A DNA stretch of 64,000 nt from Stappia sp. BW2 (GCF_008107695.1 NZ_VIRG01000066.1:310001-374000), one strand, 5' to 3'. Positions 7,805-16,348 are shown, counted from the stretch's first letter. Program-made: numbers and translations. Notes: a model not told the origin generated them from the letters alone.

Positions 7805-8929
7805 TCAGCAGGCGACGGATGAAAGCGTCTGGGCCCGCAGCGTGACGGCTTGGCCTGTCCGGGCAGACTGCTGCGCCGCCAACCCCATTTCCACGGCCCG
7901 CCATCCATCTTCCAGCGTCACTTCCGGCGCCGGCTTTTCACCACGCACGACCGCAACGAAGCCTTCGTGCTGATAGAAGGTTGAGCCGTTGTGGTCGCCT
8001 GCGTCGAGGATCAGCGGATCGACCGGAATGTCGATCTGACGCGGCCCCTTCGGGTATCTTGGCGACACGACGAGCTGGGGAACCGGCGGCTCGCCGAGGT
8101 GTTCGGGCCAGAAGCGGCCGGGGCCCGGTACGAAGGCTTCGATCTTGCCTTCCGGACCGACCGCCGAAACCTCTTCCTGATACCGGGCGCCTTCAGCGAA
8201 CATGCACAGTTCCAGCATGGCCCTGGAACCGTTTTCAAAGTCGACGATCACATAACCGTTGTCGAGGATATCCGGCTGCTCGCCGTCATAGATCTCATCC
8301 TTGTGGTTGGCGTCCTGTCCGGCGGAGGCCATCACACGGACGGGTTCGCATTTCATGATAAGCCGCATGAGATCGAAGAAATGGCAGCATTTCTCGACGA
8401 ATGTTCCGCCTGAATAGCGGTTGAACCGGTTCCATGCGCCGACCTTGTCGAGAAACGGAAAGCGGTGTTCGCGGATCGTCAGCATCTTGATGCCGCCGGT
8501 GGCAGGCTCCGCCTGCTCGATCAGGGCGGCGATCGGCGGCATGTAGCGGTATTCCATTGCCACCCACACAGGCGCCGGATAGGACGCCTTGAAAGCCTCC
8601 AATTCGGCAACGTCCTTCGGATCGGTGAAGAGCGGTTTTTCGACGAGAAGCGGCAGCGGGCGCTTGCGGCGAATTTCTTCCATCTGCGGTACATGGCAGT
8701 GGTTCGGGCTGGCAATCAGGATGCAGTCCAGCTCTTCCACGTCCAGCAGCTCCGAAACGGATCCGACGAACTGCGCCCGGGGTGCAAAAAGTTCCGCCGC
8801 TTCCGCCATTCCGGCGTCCGGCTCGAAGATCACCGTCACTTCGGTGTCCGGCAGGAGTGCAATGTTGCGCAGGTGTTCACGCCCCATCATCCCGCAGCCA
8901 ATGACGCCATATCTTACCTTTGCAGGCAT
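7805..8929 (-). CDS. Gfo/Idh/MocA family NAD-binding enzyme; candidate NAD-dependent sulfoquinovosidase
   Basis: A 374-residue two-domain protein: an N-terminal Rossmann fold with GVIGCGMMGREH at residues 8-19, the family EKP motif (VEKPLF), and a C-terminal domain with GGTFVEKCCHFFDLMR. GGAGG precedes ATG 8929. It is the second gene after the GntR regulator (35 bp gap), on the strand opposite the monooxygenase/TRAP operon. Family members are sugar dehydrogenases, but some use NAD transiently to hydrolyse glycosides (GH109, and the GH188 sulfoquinovosidases). Given the neighbouring Smo-like genes, a role in releasing sulfoquinovose from glycosides is attractive but unproven; a plain sugar dehydrogenase is the main alternative. 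Confidence 0.8.
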   Translation of the reverse strand: MPAKVRYGVIGCGMMGREHLRNIALLPDTEVTVIFEPDAGMAEAAELFAPRAQFVGSVSELLDVEELDCILIASPNHCHVPQMEEIRRKRPLPLLVEKPLFTDPKDVAELEAFKASYPAPVWVAMEYRYMPPIAALIEQAEPATGGIKMLTIREHRFPFLDKVGAWNRFNRYSGGTFVEKCCHFFDLMRLIMKCEPVRVMASAGQDANHKDEIYDGEQPDILDNGYVIVDFENGSRAMLELCMFAEGARYQEEVSAVGPEGKIEAFVPGPGRFWPEHLGEPPVPQLVVSPRYPKGPRQIDIPVDPLILDAGDHNGSTFYQHEGFVAVVRGEKPAPEVTLEDGWRAVEMGLAAQQSARTGQAVTLRAQTLSSVAC

Positions 8930-8964
8930 TCAGTCCTCCATGCGTGGTGGCTTTCCCTGTCCAC

Positions 8965-9675
8965 CTACTTCAAACGCTGCACGTAATGCGCCCGGTCCGT
9001 ATCGAACCAGGTTCGCGAATATTCGACCGGTTTGGGGCGATCCGCCCAACTGAACCGTTCAATAAATCCAGTGAAGGTGCCCGGTTTCTTCTGAAAGATG
9101 TCAGGCGTCCAGTCCGGAAGCGCACCTATGGTGACCCGGTCTTCCGCGCGCACGATCCAGAACCCCAGGTGTTTCTGGTAAAAGCGGTAGAGGGAATCGG
9201 ACAGGAGCTCGCGGCGGACGAAGCCAGCGTCCCCGTCCAGCCAGATTTCCTCGACAGCGATCATCACATCGTTGAGGAACCTCAAACGCCGGATGCGAGT
9301 GCCCTCCGCGCTGGTGCCGAAGGCTGGCAGGTCGTCGGGCTTGTCCATGCGCTGCACGTCAAGAACGTCCGCTTTCGGCAGACCTCCGCCAGTCAGAAGC
9401 TCCAGACGGAACATGGCGTAGACGCTTTCATGCGTGCCGCCCTGGCGTATGTAATTTCCCGACCCCTGTATCCGCTCGAGTAAGCCCTTTTGCGTAAGAT
9501 CGGCAAGTGCCTTGCGCAGGGTTCCGATAGAGATACCAAGCTCCTCCGCCATCTCTCGTTCCGGCGGCAAGCGCTCCCCGTCGATCAGCCGACCAGACGC
9601 GATATCCCTGATCAAAAGCTCGCTTATCTGCACGTATAACGGCAACGCGGTCGAGGTTTGCGAGGCGGTTGGCAT
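8965..9675 (-). CDS. GntR family regulator, HutC/UTRA type
   Basis: A 236-residue regulator. Residues about 12-80 form the winged helix-turn-helix of GntR proteins (RLPPEREMAEELGIS, GTLRKALADL, GSGNYIR), and the rest matches a UTRA ligand domain (RIRRLRFLNDVMIAVEEIWL). UTRA domains usually bind sugars, sugar phosphates or histidine derivatives. It is divergent from the monooxygenase operon with 190 bp between starts and is followed by the Gfo/Idh gene on its own strand, so it is the natural local repressor of both transcripts. TTGAT repeats in the intergenic region are candidate binding sites. Confidence 0.88.
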   Translation of the reverse strand: MPTASQTSTALPLYVQISELLIRDIASGRLIDGERLPPEREMAEELGISIGTLRKALADLTQKGLLERIQGSGNYIRQGGTHESVYAMFRLELLTGGGLPKADVLDVQRMDKPDDLPAFGTSAEGTRIRRLRFLNDVMIAVEEIWLDGDAGFVRRELLSDSLYRFYQKHLGFWIVRAEDRVTIGALPDWTPDIFQKKPGTFTGFIERFSWADRPKPVEYSRTWFDTDRAHYVQRLK

Positions 9676-9702
9676 GACGGTTCGAAGGTCTCGTTTTCAA
9701 AA

Positions 9703-9727
9703 TTGATACACTATTGATTTACATCAA
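9703..9727. promoter_or_regulatory. Candidate GntR operator (TTGAT repeats)
   Basis: TTGAT at 9703-9707 and an inverted pair TTGAT-TTAC-ATCAA at 9714-9727 lie close to the GntR start and upstream of the divergent monooxygenase operon. The position fits autoregulation plus control of the operon; binding is not shown. Confidence 0.4.
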
Positions 9728-9865
9728 ACCGGGTGATATGCAAGAAGAAATCGAAGGCAGAATGAAGCCATTCGAAAACAAACGAAAATAGCGAAACCTC
9801 AATCGCGCCTCAGGTGACGCACGCCGGTTTCGCTTTTCGACAAGTTGGTCCAAGGGAGGCACTTC

Positions 9866-11020
9866 ATGACCGTAGTCCCAGTAACGTCACCGGATCTCGA
9901 TGCAGCGGAGGTATCCTGGTTCGCCGCATTGTGTTCCGACGACTACCAGTTTCTGGGCGTCCCCGAAGGCCACCTGCGGTCCTCCTGGGAGCATTGCTCC
10001 TCCATCGTCAAGACAGCCGAACAGCAGGGCTTTCGCAACATTCTGTGCCCGTCTTCCTATCAGGTCGGCCAGGACACACTGTCCTTCGTCGCCGGCTGCG
10101 CACCGATCACCGACAAGATCAACCTGCTTGCGGCCGTCCGCTGCGGCGAGATGCAGCCGATCATGCTGGCACGGACCATTGCCACGCTGGACCACATGCT
10201 TGAAGGCCGGTTGACGGTCAACATCATCTCGTCCGACTTTCCCGGCGAACAGGCCGACAGCAGCTATCGCTATCAGCGCTCGCGGGAAGTGGTGGAAATC
10301 CTGAAGCAGGCCTGGACCCGGGACGAGATCAACCACGAAGGCCAGATCTACAACTTCAAGGGCCTGACAACGGATCCGGTGCGCCCCTACCAGACCGGTG
10401 GACCCCTGCTCTATTTCGGCGGGTATTCGCCAGATGCGCTGGACCTGTGCGGACAGCATTGCGACGTCTATTTGATGTGGCCGGAAAAGATGGAAGAACT
10501 GGAAGGCCGCATGAAGGCGGTCAACGCAGTTGCCGAAAAATACGACCGGACCCTCGACTATGGCCTGCGCGTGCACATGATTGTGCGCGACACCGAGAAG
10601 GAAGCGCAGGAATACGCCGACTACATTGTGTCAAAACTCGATGAAGTTCAGGGAACGGCGATCCGCGAGCGGGCGCTCGACGCCAAGTCTCTTGGGGTGA
10701 GCCACCAAGCCAAGAACCGCGAGATCGCTGATGAATTCGGCTATATCGAGCCGAACCTGTGGACGGGCGTCGGCCGGGCAAGGTCCGGCTGCGGCGCTGC
10801 GCTGGTCGGCTCAACCGATCAGGTGATGTCCAAGATTGAGGCCTATCAGAAGATAGGCATCCGCGCCTTCATCTTCTCCGGCTATCCGCATCTGGAAGAA
10901 GCCAAGCATTTCGGAGCGCGGGTTCTGCCGAACCTGAAAACCTGTTCCCTGCCGCACGCATATGGCCGTGTCCCGGCAGAAACCCCGGCAACGCCGCTCG
11001 GCGAAGGAGTGCGCCGCTAA
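9866..11020 (+). CDS. SsuD-like FMNH2-dependent monooxygenase, candidate sulfoquinovose monooxygenase (SmoC-like)
   Basis: A 384-residue bacterial luciferase-like (LLM) TIM-barrel protein close to alkanesulfonate monooxygenase SsuD. Marks shared with SsuD are Arg235 and His237 in YGLRVHMIVRDTE, the barrel segment ATLDHMLEGRLTVNI, and the GVGRARSGCGAALVGS loop carrying the sulfonate-binding arginine region. Such enzymes use O2 and reduced FMN to split a C-S bond, releasing sulfite and an aldehyde. ATG 9866 has GGAGG at 9855-9859; a TTG at 9845 lacks this. The stop overlaps the AKR start by one base, and the flavin reductase follows. The trio matches SmoC-SmoB-SmoA; an alkanesulfonate enzyme is the alternative. 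Confidence 0.82.
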   Translation: MTVVPVTSPDLDAAEVSWFAALCSDDYQFLGVPEGHLRSSWEHCSSIVKTAEQQGFRNILCPSSYQVGQDTLSFVAGCAPITDKINLLAAVRCGEMQPIMLARTIATLDHMLEGRLTVNIISSDFPGEQADSSYRYQRSREVVEILKQAWTRDEINHEGQIYNFKGLTTDPVRPYQTGGPLLYFGGYSPDALDLCGQHCDVYLMWPEKMEELEGRMKAVNAVAEKYDRTLDYGLRVHMIVRDTEKEAQEYADYIVSKLDEVQGTAIRERALDAKSLGVSHQAKNREIADEFGYIEPNLWTGVGRARSGCGAALVGSTDQVMSKIEAYQKIGIRAFIFSGYPHLEEAKHFGARVLPNLKTCSLPHAYGRVPAETPATPLGEGVRR

Positions 11021-11910
11021 TGGATCGCGTGAAACTTTCTGACACCCTGGAATTCTCCCGCCTGATCTACGGCATGTGGCGCATCGGCGACGACAGCGAC
11101 ACCTCGCCCGCCCATGTGGAACGGAAAATCCAGACCTGCCTCGACCAGGGTATCACCACGTTCGACCAGGCAGACATCTATGGTGGGTACACCGCAGAAG
11201 CCGTGCTGGGCGGGGCACTGAAAGCCAATCCGTCCCTGCGTGGCCAGATGGAAATCGTCACCAAATGCGACATCGTCGCGCCGGCCGGACGGTATTCCGA
11301 TGCCAGGGTGAAACATTACGACACCTCGCGCGCTCATATCGAAAAGTCCGTCGAGACGTCCCTCACCGACATGGGCATCGAGACCATCGACCTGCTTCTG
11401 ATCCATCGCCCGGATCCGTTTATGGACCATCACGAGACCGGAGCGACGCTCGACGATCTGGTCAAGAGCGGCAAGGTGCGCAGCGTCGGTGTCTCCAACT
11501 TCCGTCCCTGGGATTGGGAACTGCTGCAGTCGGCCATGTCGAACCAGCTTGCGACCAACCAGATCGAGATCTCGCTGAAGGAAATCTCGCCGTTCACCAA
11601 TGGCGACCTGGCGTTCCACCAGCGTCTCGGCACCAGGCTGATGGCGTGGTCTCCGCTCGGCGGCGGCTCGCTTATTTCCGAAAGCGGAAAGCTGGGTACA
11701 GTCATGGATGACATCGCTTCGGAGGCCGGTGTCGACCGGTCCGCAGTCGCGGTCGCCTTCCTGCTGGCTCATCCGGCGCAGCTGTTGCCGGTCATGGGCA
11801 CCAACAATCTGGAGCGCATCGCGCAGATCTCCGATGCGCTGAAAGTCAACCTGGATCGCGAAACCTGGTACCGTCTTTACGAGGCGGCTCTTGGAACAGA
11901 GGTGCCATGA
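11020..11910 (+). CDS. Aldo/keto reductase, YdhF/SmoB-like (candidate 6-oxo-glucose reductase)
   Basis: A 296-residue aldo/keto reductase with the full catalytic tetrad Asp52, Tyr57, Lys82 and His129 (ADIYGGYT, TKCDIV, LIHRPDP). It is a cytosolic NAD(P)H-dependent (beta/alpha)8 barrel. It begins inside the stop codon of the monooxygenase (TAATG) and ends in an ATGA overlap with the flavin reductase, so the three are translationally coupled. In the Agrobacterium sulfoquinovose monooxygenase pathway an aldo/keto reductase of this type (SmoB) reduces 6-oxo-glucose to glucose after desulfonation; that role is inferred here from gene order and family. Confidence 0.87.
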   Translation: MDRVKLSDTLEFSRLIYGMWRIGDDSDTSPAHVERKIQTCLDQGITTFDQADIYGGYTAEAVLGGALKANPSLRGQMEIVTKCDIVAPAGRYSDARVKHYDTSRAHIEKSVETSLTDMGIETIDLLLIHRPDPFMDHHETGATLDDLVKSGKVRSVGVSNFRPWDWELLQSAMSNQLATNQIEISLKEISPFTNGDLAFHQRLGTRLMAWSPLGGGSLISESGKLGTVMDDIASEAGVDRSAVAVAFLLAHPAQLLPVMGTNNLERIAQISDALKVNLDRETWYRLYEAALGTEVP

Positions 11911-12425
11911 TGACCATGCAGAATGCCAATCATACCGTTACCTTCGAACCGGATGCCGAAAACACGCGCCTGTTGCGCGATGCGTTCAGCCGATTCGCCA
12001 CCGGCGTTACCGTGGTGACAACCGGATCGGCCGACGGCCCTGTCGGCATTACCGCAAACAGTTTCTCTTCCGTCTCTCTGGAGCCACCGCTGGTGCTGTG
12101 GATGCCGGACAAGGGGGCGCGCAGGTTCCGCTACTTCGAAACCGCCGAGCATTACGCCATCCACGTTCTGAGCCACGAACAGGCAGAAGTCTGCAGCAGT
12201 TTCGTGCGCAATGCCCATGCCTTCGATCAGCTTCCCTACACGATCGACGACAACGGTGTGCCGCTGATCGAAAACTGCCTCGCCCGGTTCGAGTGCAGGA
12301 GGTTCACCGCCTATGAAGGCGGCGATCATCTGATCGTTCTGGGGCATGTTCTGCAGGCGGAGATGCGCTCGGGAGAAGCCCTGACGTTTTACGCAGGCAA
12401 ACTCGGACAAACCGCCCCAAAATAA
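11907..12425 (+). CDS. Flavin reductase (SmoA/HpaC-like)
   Basis: A 172-residue protein of the flavin reductase-like, FMN-binding split-barrel family. Typical elements are FATGVTVVTT near residue 25-35, GITANSFSSVSLEPPLVLW, and the late HLIVLGHV strand. Such reductases use NAD(P)H to supply free FMNH2 to a partner LLM monooxygenase, here the gene two positions upstream. The ATGA overlap with the aldo/keto reductase indicates coupled translation. A promiscuous reductase serving several oxygenases remains possible, but the operon context points to the SsuD-like enzyme as its partner. Confidence 0.87.
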   Translation: MMTMQNANHTVTFEPDAENTRLLRDAFSRFATGVTVVTTGSADGPVGITANSFSSVSLEPPLVLWMPDKGARRFRYFETAEHYAIHVLSHEQAEVCSSFVRNAHAFDQLPYTIDDNGVPLIENCLARFECRRFTAYEGGDHLIVLGHVLQAEMRSGEALTFYAGKLGQTAPK

Positions 12426-12466
12426 GGGCGAAAAACGGGGCGACAAGCGGCCCGTTGAGGAGGAAA

Positions 12467-12523
12467 GTGACAGGCCTTCTGTTCTGTGTCAGGAGATCGC
12501 AGAAGACTGCTTCGCCACTTTAA
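12467..12523 (+). CDS. Possible 18-residue leader ORF ahead of the TRAP genes
   Basis: Between the flavin reductase and dctQ-type gene a GTG at 12467 is preceded by a strong GAGGAGG at 12457-12463 and opens a frame of 18 codons ending in TAA at 12521. It has no similarity I can name. The strong ribosome site is the only support; it could instead be a chance match. Confidence 0.2.
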   Translation: MTGLLFCVRRSQKTASPL

Positions 12524-12590
12524 ACGAGATCAGCTTTCCGGTTCTCATGTTCGCGTACATGGCAACCGGTTGGTCCAGGGAGGAGCCCGG

Positions 12591-13181
12591 ATGGGCATAT
12601 TGCTGGCGGTCCTCGCACCGCTCGACTTCGTCAATTCGCTGCTGTTGCGGATTGGACGGGGCATCGGCATCGTCGCCGTGGCTCTGATGGTGATCGCGAT
12701 CCTTGTGCAGGTCGTGTGCCGCTATGTCTTCAACAATGCCCTGCCCTGGCCGGACGAAGCAGCCCGTTTCTGCATGCTCTGGATGACGGGACTGATGGCG
12801 CCAACCGCGTTCCGAAGAGGCGGTTTCGTTGCCATCGACATGTTCACCCATTCCCTGCCCCGCTTTCTGGGCAGCGCCATATCGCTGTTCCTCCTGCTGA
12901 TTTCGCTCGTGGTGCTGGTCGTCGCCCTGAAGATCGGATATTCCGAGGTTACGGGCTTTGGAGGCCGTTTCGCGACCGCTTCCCTCTATGTGCCGGGCAA
13001 TCTTTCCTTCAGCGAATGGATCCGCGTCCCACGAAGCTGGATGATGGCTTCCATCCTCGTCGGGGTTTTCCTGCTGACACTCGTCAACATCGAACTGATC
13101 CTGCGGAACATCATCGCCAACTTCGGCGGCAGCGACCGATTGCCGGCCATTCCCGACCCCGACATGGCAGGAGCTGATTGA
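12591..13181 (+). CDS. TRAP transporter small permease (DctQ type)
   Basis: A 196-residue integral membrane protein with four predicted helices (around 17-40, 54-73, 91-113 and 139-162) and the DctQ-family pattern RYVFNNALPWPDEAARF between helices 1 and 2. GGGAGGAG lies just upstream of ATG 12591; the longer open frame back to 12486 lacks a membrane segment at its front and is not preferred. It forms the small subunit of a tripartite Na+-coupled TRAP system with the next two genes. Its stop overlaps the DctM start (TGATG). Confidence 0.9.
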   Translation: MGILLAVLAPLDFVNSLLLRIGRGIGIVAVALMVIAILVQVVCRYVFNNALPWPDEAARFCMLWMTGLMAPTAFRRGGFVAIDMFTHSLPRFLGSAISLFLLLISLVVLVVALKIGYSEVTGFGGRFATASLYVPGNLSFSEWIRVPRSWMMASILVGVFLLTLVNIELILRNIIANFGGSDRLPAIPDPDMAGAD

Positions 13182-14674
13182 TGCTGATCTGGTTCCTCCC
13201 CGTCTTTCTTGTCTTCCTGCTGATCGGACTGCCGGTTTTCTTCGGCCTTCTGGCTGCCCCTGGCCTTCTGCTCTGGCTGAACGGGCAGGAAAAGGACATC
13301 ACGCTGCTTTACCGCAACGTCTACAATGGCATGGACAGTTTTCCTCTGATGGCGATTCCGTTCTTCATGCTCGCAGGCGAGCTGATGAACAAGGGCGGCA
13401 TCACCTTGCGGCTGGTGGAATTCAGCCAGGCACTGATGGGACATCTTCGCGGTGGCCTCGCGCATGTGAACATCCTGTCGTCGATGCTCTTTGCCGGTCT
13501 GTCAGGTTCGGCAGTTGCCGACACCTCCGCCCTCGGGTCCATGCTGATCCCGGCGATGGAGAAACAGGGCTACACGAGACGCTTTGCGGCGGCGATCACT
13601 GCAGCGAGTTCCGTCATCGGACCGATCATTCCGCCGTCAGGCATCATGATCATCTATGCCTATGTGATGGGCGAAAGCGTTGCCGCGCTTTTCCTTGCCG
13701 GCATCGTGCCCGGCGTCATGGTGGGCATCGGTCTGATGCTGATGGTCAAGGTCATGGCCAACAAGTACGATCTTCCCAAAGCCCAGAGGATCGTCAATCC
13801 CGGCCAGACCCTGGCACCGGTCGAGTACTGGTTTTCCTTCGTTGTCCTGCGAGCGAACCTGGCTGCCCTGTTCACCACGCTTGCGGGGCTGATCGGCGGT
13901 GTTGCCGGGTTCGAAGACCTGTCCACCACAACCACGCTGCTGCTTTTTGTGGTCTTCCTTGTTGTCTCCCACTTCCTGTTGTGGAACCTCAGAAGCGCCG
14001 TCTCGGAGGATTTCCGGGTTGTGTGCAAGAAGGCCGTCGCCCCGCTGCAAACCCCGATCATCATTCTCGGCGGCATTCTGCTGGGCGTGTTCACACCGAC
14101 GGAAGCAGCCGCGGTCGCGGTTGCCTATGCGCTTGTCATCGGTTTCTTCGTTCTGCACTCCATCAAGGTGTCCGAGATCCCGGGCGTCCTGAACAGGGCC
14201 GGCATAACTTCGGCAGTGGTGCTTTTGCTGGTCGGCGCGGCGATGGCCTTCAAGACCGTCGTCAGCCTCAGCCACGCGCCCGAAATCATGGCCGAGTTTG
14301 TCCTTACTCTGTCTGAAAACCCGCTGATCCTGCTGTTCCTGATCAACCTGTTGCTGTTCGTGGTCGGCATGTTCTTGGATGCGGGTCCGGCGATCATCAT
14401 ACTCGGGCCTATCCTTGGACCGATTTTCGTCAACCTGGGCGTCGATCCGATCCATTTCGCCATCATCATGAGTGTCAACCTGACCATCGGCCTGGCAACA
14501 CCGCCAATGGGTCTGGTGCTCTTCGTTGCGGCCTCGGTTTCAAGAGAACGGGTTGAAACCATTGCCAAGGCCATTCTGCCGTTTCTGGCGGTGGAGATCG
14601 CGGTGATCTTCCTGATTACCTATATTCCGGCACTTTCGATGACGATCCCGCGTCTGACCGGATTTGCCCAATGA
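13181..14674 (+). CDS. TRAP transporter large permease (DctM type)
   Basis: A 497-residue polytopic protein with about 12 membrane helices. Family signatures are visible: PLMAIPFFMLAGELMN near residue 50-65, GLSGSAVADTSALGSMLIP around 107-125, GPIIPPSGIMIIYAY, and the late NLTIGLATPPMGLVLF motif. It conducts the substrate and Na+ across the inner membrane together with the DctQ-type protein. ATG 13181 starts inside the DctQ stop codon. TRAP systems carry organic acids, sugar acids and sulfonates; context suggests sulfoquinovose or a glycoside of it. Confidence 0.93.
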   Translation: MLIWFLPVFLVFLLIGLPVFFGLLAAPGLLLWLNGQEKDITLLYRNVYNGMDSFPLMAIPFFMLAGELMNKGGITLRLVEFSQALMGHLRGGLAHVNILSSMLFAGLSGSAVADTSALGSMLIPAMEKQGYTRRFAAAITAASSVIGPIIPPSGIMIIYAYVMGESVAALFLAGIVPGVMVGIGLMLMVKVMANKYDLPKAQRIVNPGQTLAPVEYWFSFVVLRANLAALFTTLAGLIGGVAGFEDLSTTTTLLLFVVFLVVSHFLLWNLRSAVSEDFRVVCKKAVAPLQTPIIILGGILLGVFTPTEAAAVAVAYALVIGFFVLHSIKVSEIPGVLNRAGITSAVVLLLVGAAMAFKTVVSLSHAPEIMAEFVLTLSENPLILLFLINLLLFVVGMFLDAGPAIIILGPILGPIFVNLGVDPIHFAIIMSVNLTIGLATPPMGLVLFVAASVSRERVETIAKAILPFLAVEIAVIFLITYIPALSMTIPRLTGFAQ

Positions 14675-14701
14675 TTATGAGCTTTTAAAGGGAGGAACCT
14701 C

Positions 14702-15760
14702 ATGCTCAAAACTGCACTGAAAACGCTCACCGTCGCGGCAATGCTTGCCGGATCGTCGCTGAGCGCGCTTGCCGCGGACTACACGCTGCGTGCAACCGCC
14801 AACTCCAACGAAAACGACGAAGACTATGATGGCCTCGTCGTTTTCAAGAACTTCGTCGAAGCCGCCTCCAACGGTGCCATTGAAGTTGAACTGTTCATCG
14901 GCACCCAGCTTTGCTCCAACGGCGCAGAATGCCTGCAGGGCATTTCCGACGGTGCGATCGACATCTACATCTCCACCTCCGGCGGTGCGGCCGGGATCTT
15001 CCCGTATGTGCAGGTTCTCGACCTGCCCTACATGATGAGCGACGACCGGATTGCCGAACACGTGCTGTCCGGCCAGTTCACCCGCACCATGCGCGGCATG
15101 GCGCTGGAAGACTCCGGCAACACCATCCGCCTGATGACCATCGGCAACACCGGCGGTTGGCGCAACTTCGCCAACACCAAGCACCGTGTCGCCACGCCGG
15201 AAGACATGAAAGGCCTGAAGATCCGCACCGTCGTTGCCGACCTGCCGCAGGAACTGGTGAAGGCCCTTGGGGCGGCTCCGACGCCGATCCCGTGGCCGGA
15301 ACTCTTCACCTCGCTGCAGACAGGCGTTGTCGAAGGTTCCAAGAACGGCATCACCGACATCATGGGCATGAAGTTCCCCGATGCGGGTCTTCAGTACGTC
15401 ACCCTCGACGGTCACGCCTACATGGGCGCGCTGTGGTGGATGAACAACGAGAAGTTCCTGTCCATGCCGGAAGATCTGCGCCGCGTCGTTGTGGATGGTT
15501 TCTATGCCCTGCAGCAGGCAACCTTCGCCTCGCCGAAGCGCAAGTCGATCAAGGCTTATGAAGACTTCGTCGCTGGCGGCGGCGACCTCTACGTTCCGAC
15601 CCCGGAAGAAAAGGCAGCTTTCAAGGAAGCTGCAGCCCCGGTCTATGACTGGTTCAAGGGCAATGTCGGACGTGGCGGCGAGATCTTCGGCGCTCTGGAA
15701 GAAGCTGTGGCAACAGCCGAAGCCGAAATCGATGCTGATCGCTCTGCCGATCTGAACTGA
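14702..15760 (+). CDS. TRAP transporter substrate-binding protein (DctP type)
   Basis: A 352-residue periplasmic binding protein with a Sec signal peptide (MLKTALKTLTVAAMLAGSS, cleavage after ALAA). The DctP fold is seen in SNGAIEVELFIGTQLC, EDMKGLKIRTVVADL, and PIPWPELFTSLQTGVVEGSKNG; the arginine in KIRT normally binds a substrate carboxylate or other anionic group, which is compatible with a sulfonate. GGGAGG precedes the ATG. It is the last gene of the six-gene operon and is followed by a strong hairpin. Substrate is inferred from the enzymes upstream only. Confidence 0.92.
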   Translation: MLKTALKTLTVAAMLAGSSLSALAADYTLRATANSNENDEDYDGLVVFKNFVEAASNGAIEVELFIGTQLCSNGAECLQGISDGAIDIYISTSGGAAGIFPYVQVLDLPYMMSDDRIAEHVLSGQFTRTMRGMALEDSGNTIRLMTIGNTGGWRNFANTKHRVATPEDMKGLKIRTVVADLPQELVKALGAAPTPIPWPELFTSLQTGVVEGSKNGITDIMGMKFPDAGLQYVTLDGHAYMGALWWMNNEKFLSMPEDLRRVVVDGFYALQQATFASPKRKSIKAYEDFVAGGGDLYVPTPEEKAAFKEAAAPVYDWFKGNVGRGGEIFGALEEAVATAEAEIDADRSADLN

Positions 15761-15768
15761 CGAAACTC

Positions 15769-15802
15769 CGTGTCACGCCCTGCCTCAAAAGGGCGTGACA
15801 CG
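15769..15802. terminator. Strong hairpin after the TRAP operon
   Basis: CGTGTCACGCCC (15769-15780) pairs perfectly with GGGCGTGACACG (15791-15802) across a short loop; no T-run follows. It sits right after the binding-protein stop, so it is a likely 3' end or mRNA-stabilising structure. Confidence 0.6.
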
Positions 15803-15862
15803 TGCTATCGCTGCACAACGACGGCCCCTTCACAGGTCCCGACCGGTAGCGGCCGCCGACCT

Positions 15863-16345
15863 TCAATTGAACGGATACATCCAGACCTTGTAATCGCCGA
15901 CCAGGATATGCGCCTTTTCAATCTCTTCCCTGGTCATCTTCTTGACCACCTCTTCCAGAGAGATCGCAGCGTCGGGGTCTCCCCCGATGGCGGAGAGCGT
16001 GTACCACATGTAGGCCCGCACGAGATCGGGAGCCGGCAGGCCACGGCCCACCTCGTAGTACCAGCCGACACCGGACTGTGCGCCGGGATGGCCCTTCATC
16101 GCACTTCTGAGATACCACTCGAACGCCCGCTGGTCGTCGCGCTCGACACCCAGACCCATGGCGTACATGACACCGATCAGCTCTTCGGCATCCGCGTTGC
16201 CGGAACGCGCCGCCGGCCAGAGTTCCTTCATCGCCTCTTCGTAGCGATTGGCCTCCATCAGGTCGCGCGCGGCTTCGATTTCCGCATGGGCGGTTGCCGT
16301 GCAAAGCCCAAGGGCGAGAAGAGCGGCGGTCAGCGTGGTCTTCAT
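15863..16345 (-). CDS. Secreted Sel1-repeat protein
   Basis: A 160-residue protein with a signal peptide (MKTTLTAALLALGLCTATAHA) and about two to three Sel1/TPR-like repeats: NADAEELIGVMYAMGLGV, HPGAQSGVGWYYEVGRGL and a third ending WYTLSAIGGD. Sel1 repeats form helical scaffolds for protein contacts, often in the envelope. The frame stays open far upstream across the di-haem gene, but that part is antisense sequence; ATG 16345 with GGGAG about ten bases upstream gives a clean signal peptide. Its start lies three bases from the start of the divergent di-haem protein, an unusually tight arrangement. Confidence 0.82.
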   Translation of the reverse strand: MKTTLTAALLALGLCTATAHAEIEAARDLMEANRYEEAMKELWPAARSGNADAEELIGVMYAMGLGVERDDQRAFEWYLRSAMKGHPGAQSGVGWYYEVGRGLPAPDLVRAYMWYTLSAIGGDPDAAISLEEVVKKMTREEIEKAHILVGDYKVWMYPFN

Positions 16346-16348
16346 GTC

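Noticed and set aside
15770..16348. N-terminal extension of the di-haem protein to 631 residues
   Set aside because: It is antisense to the Sel1 gene and would bury the signal peptide; the TTG at 16349 gives a normal export signal.
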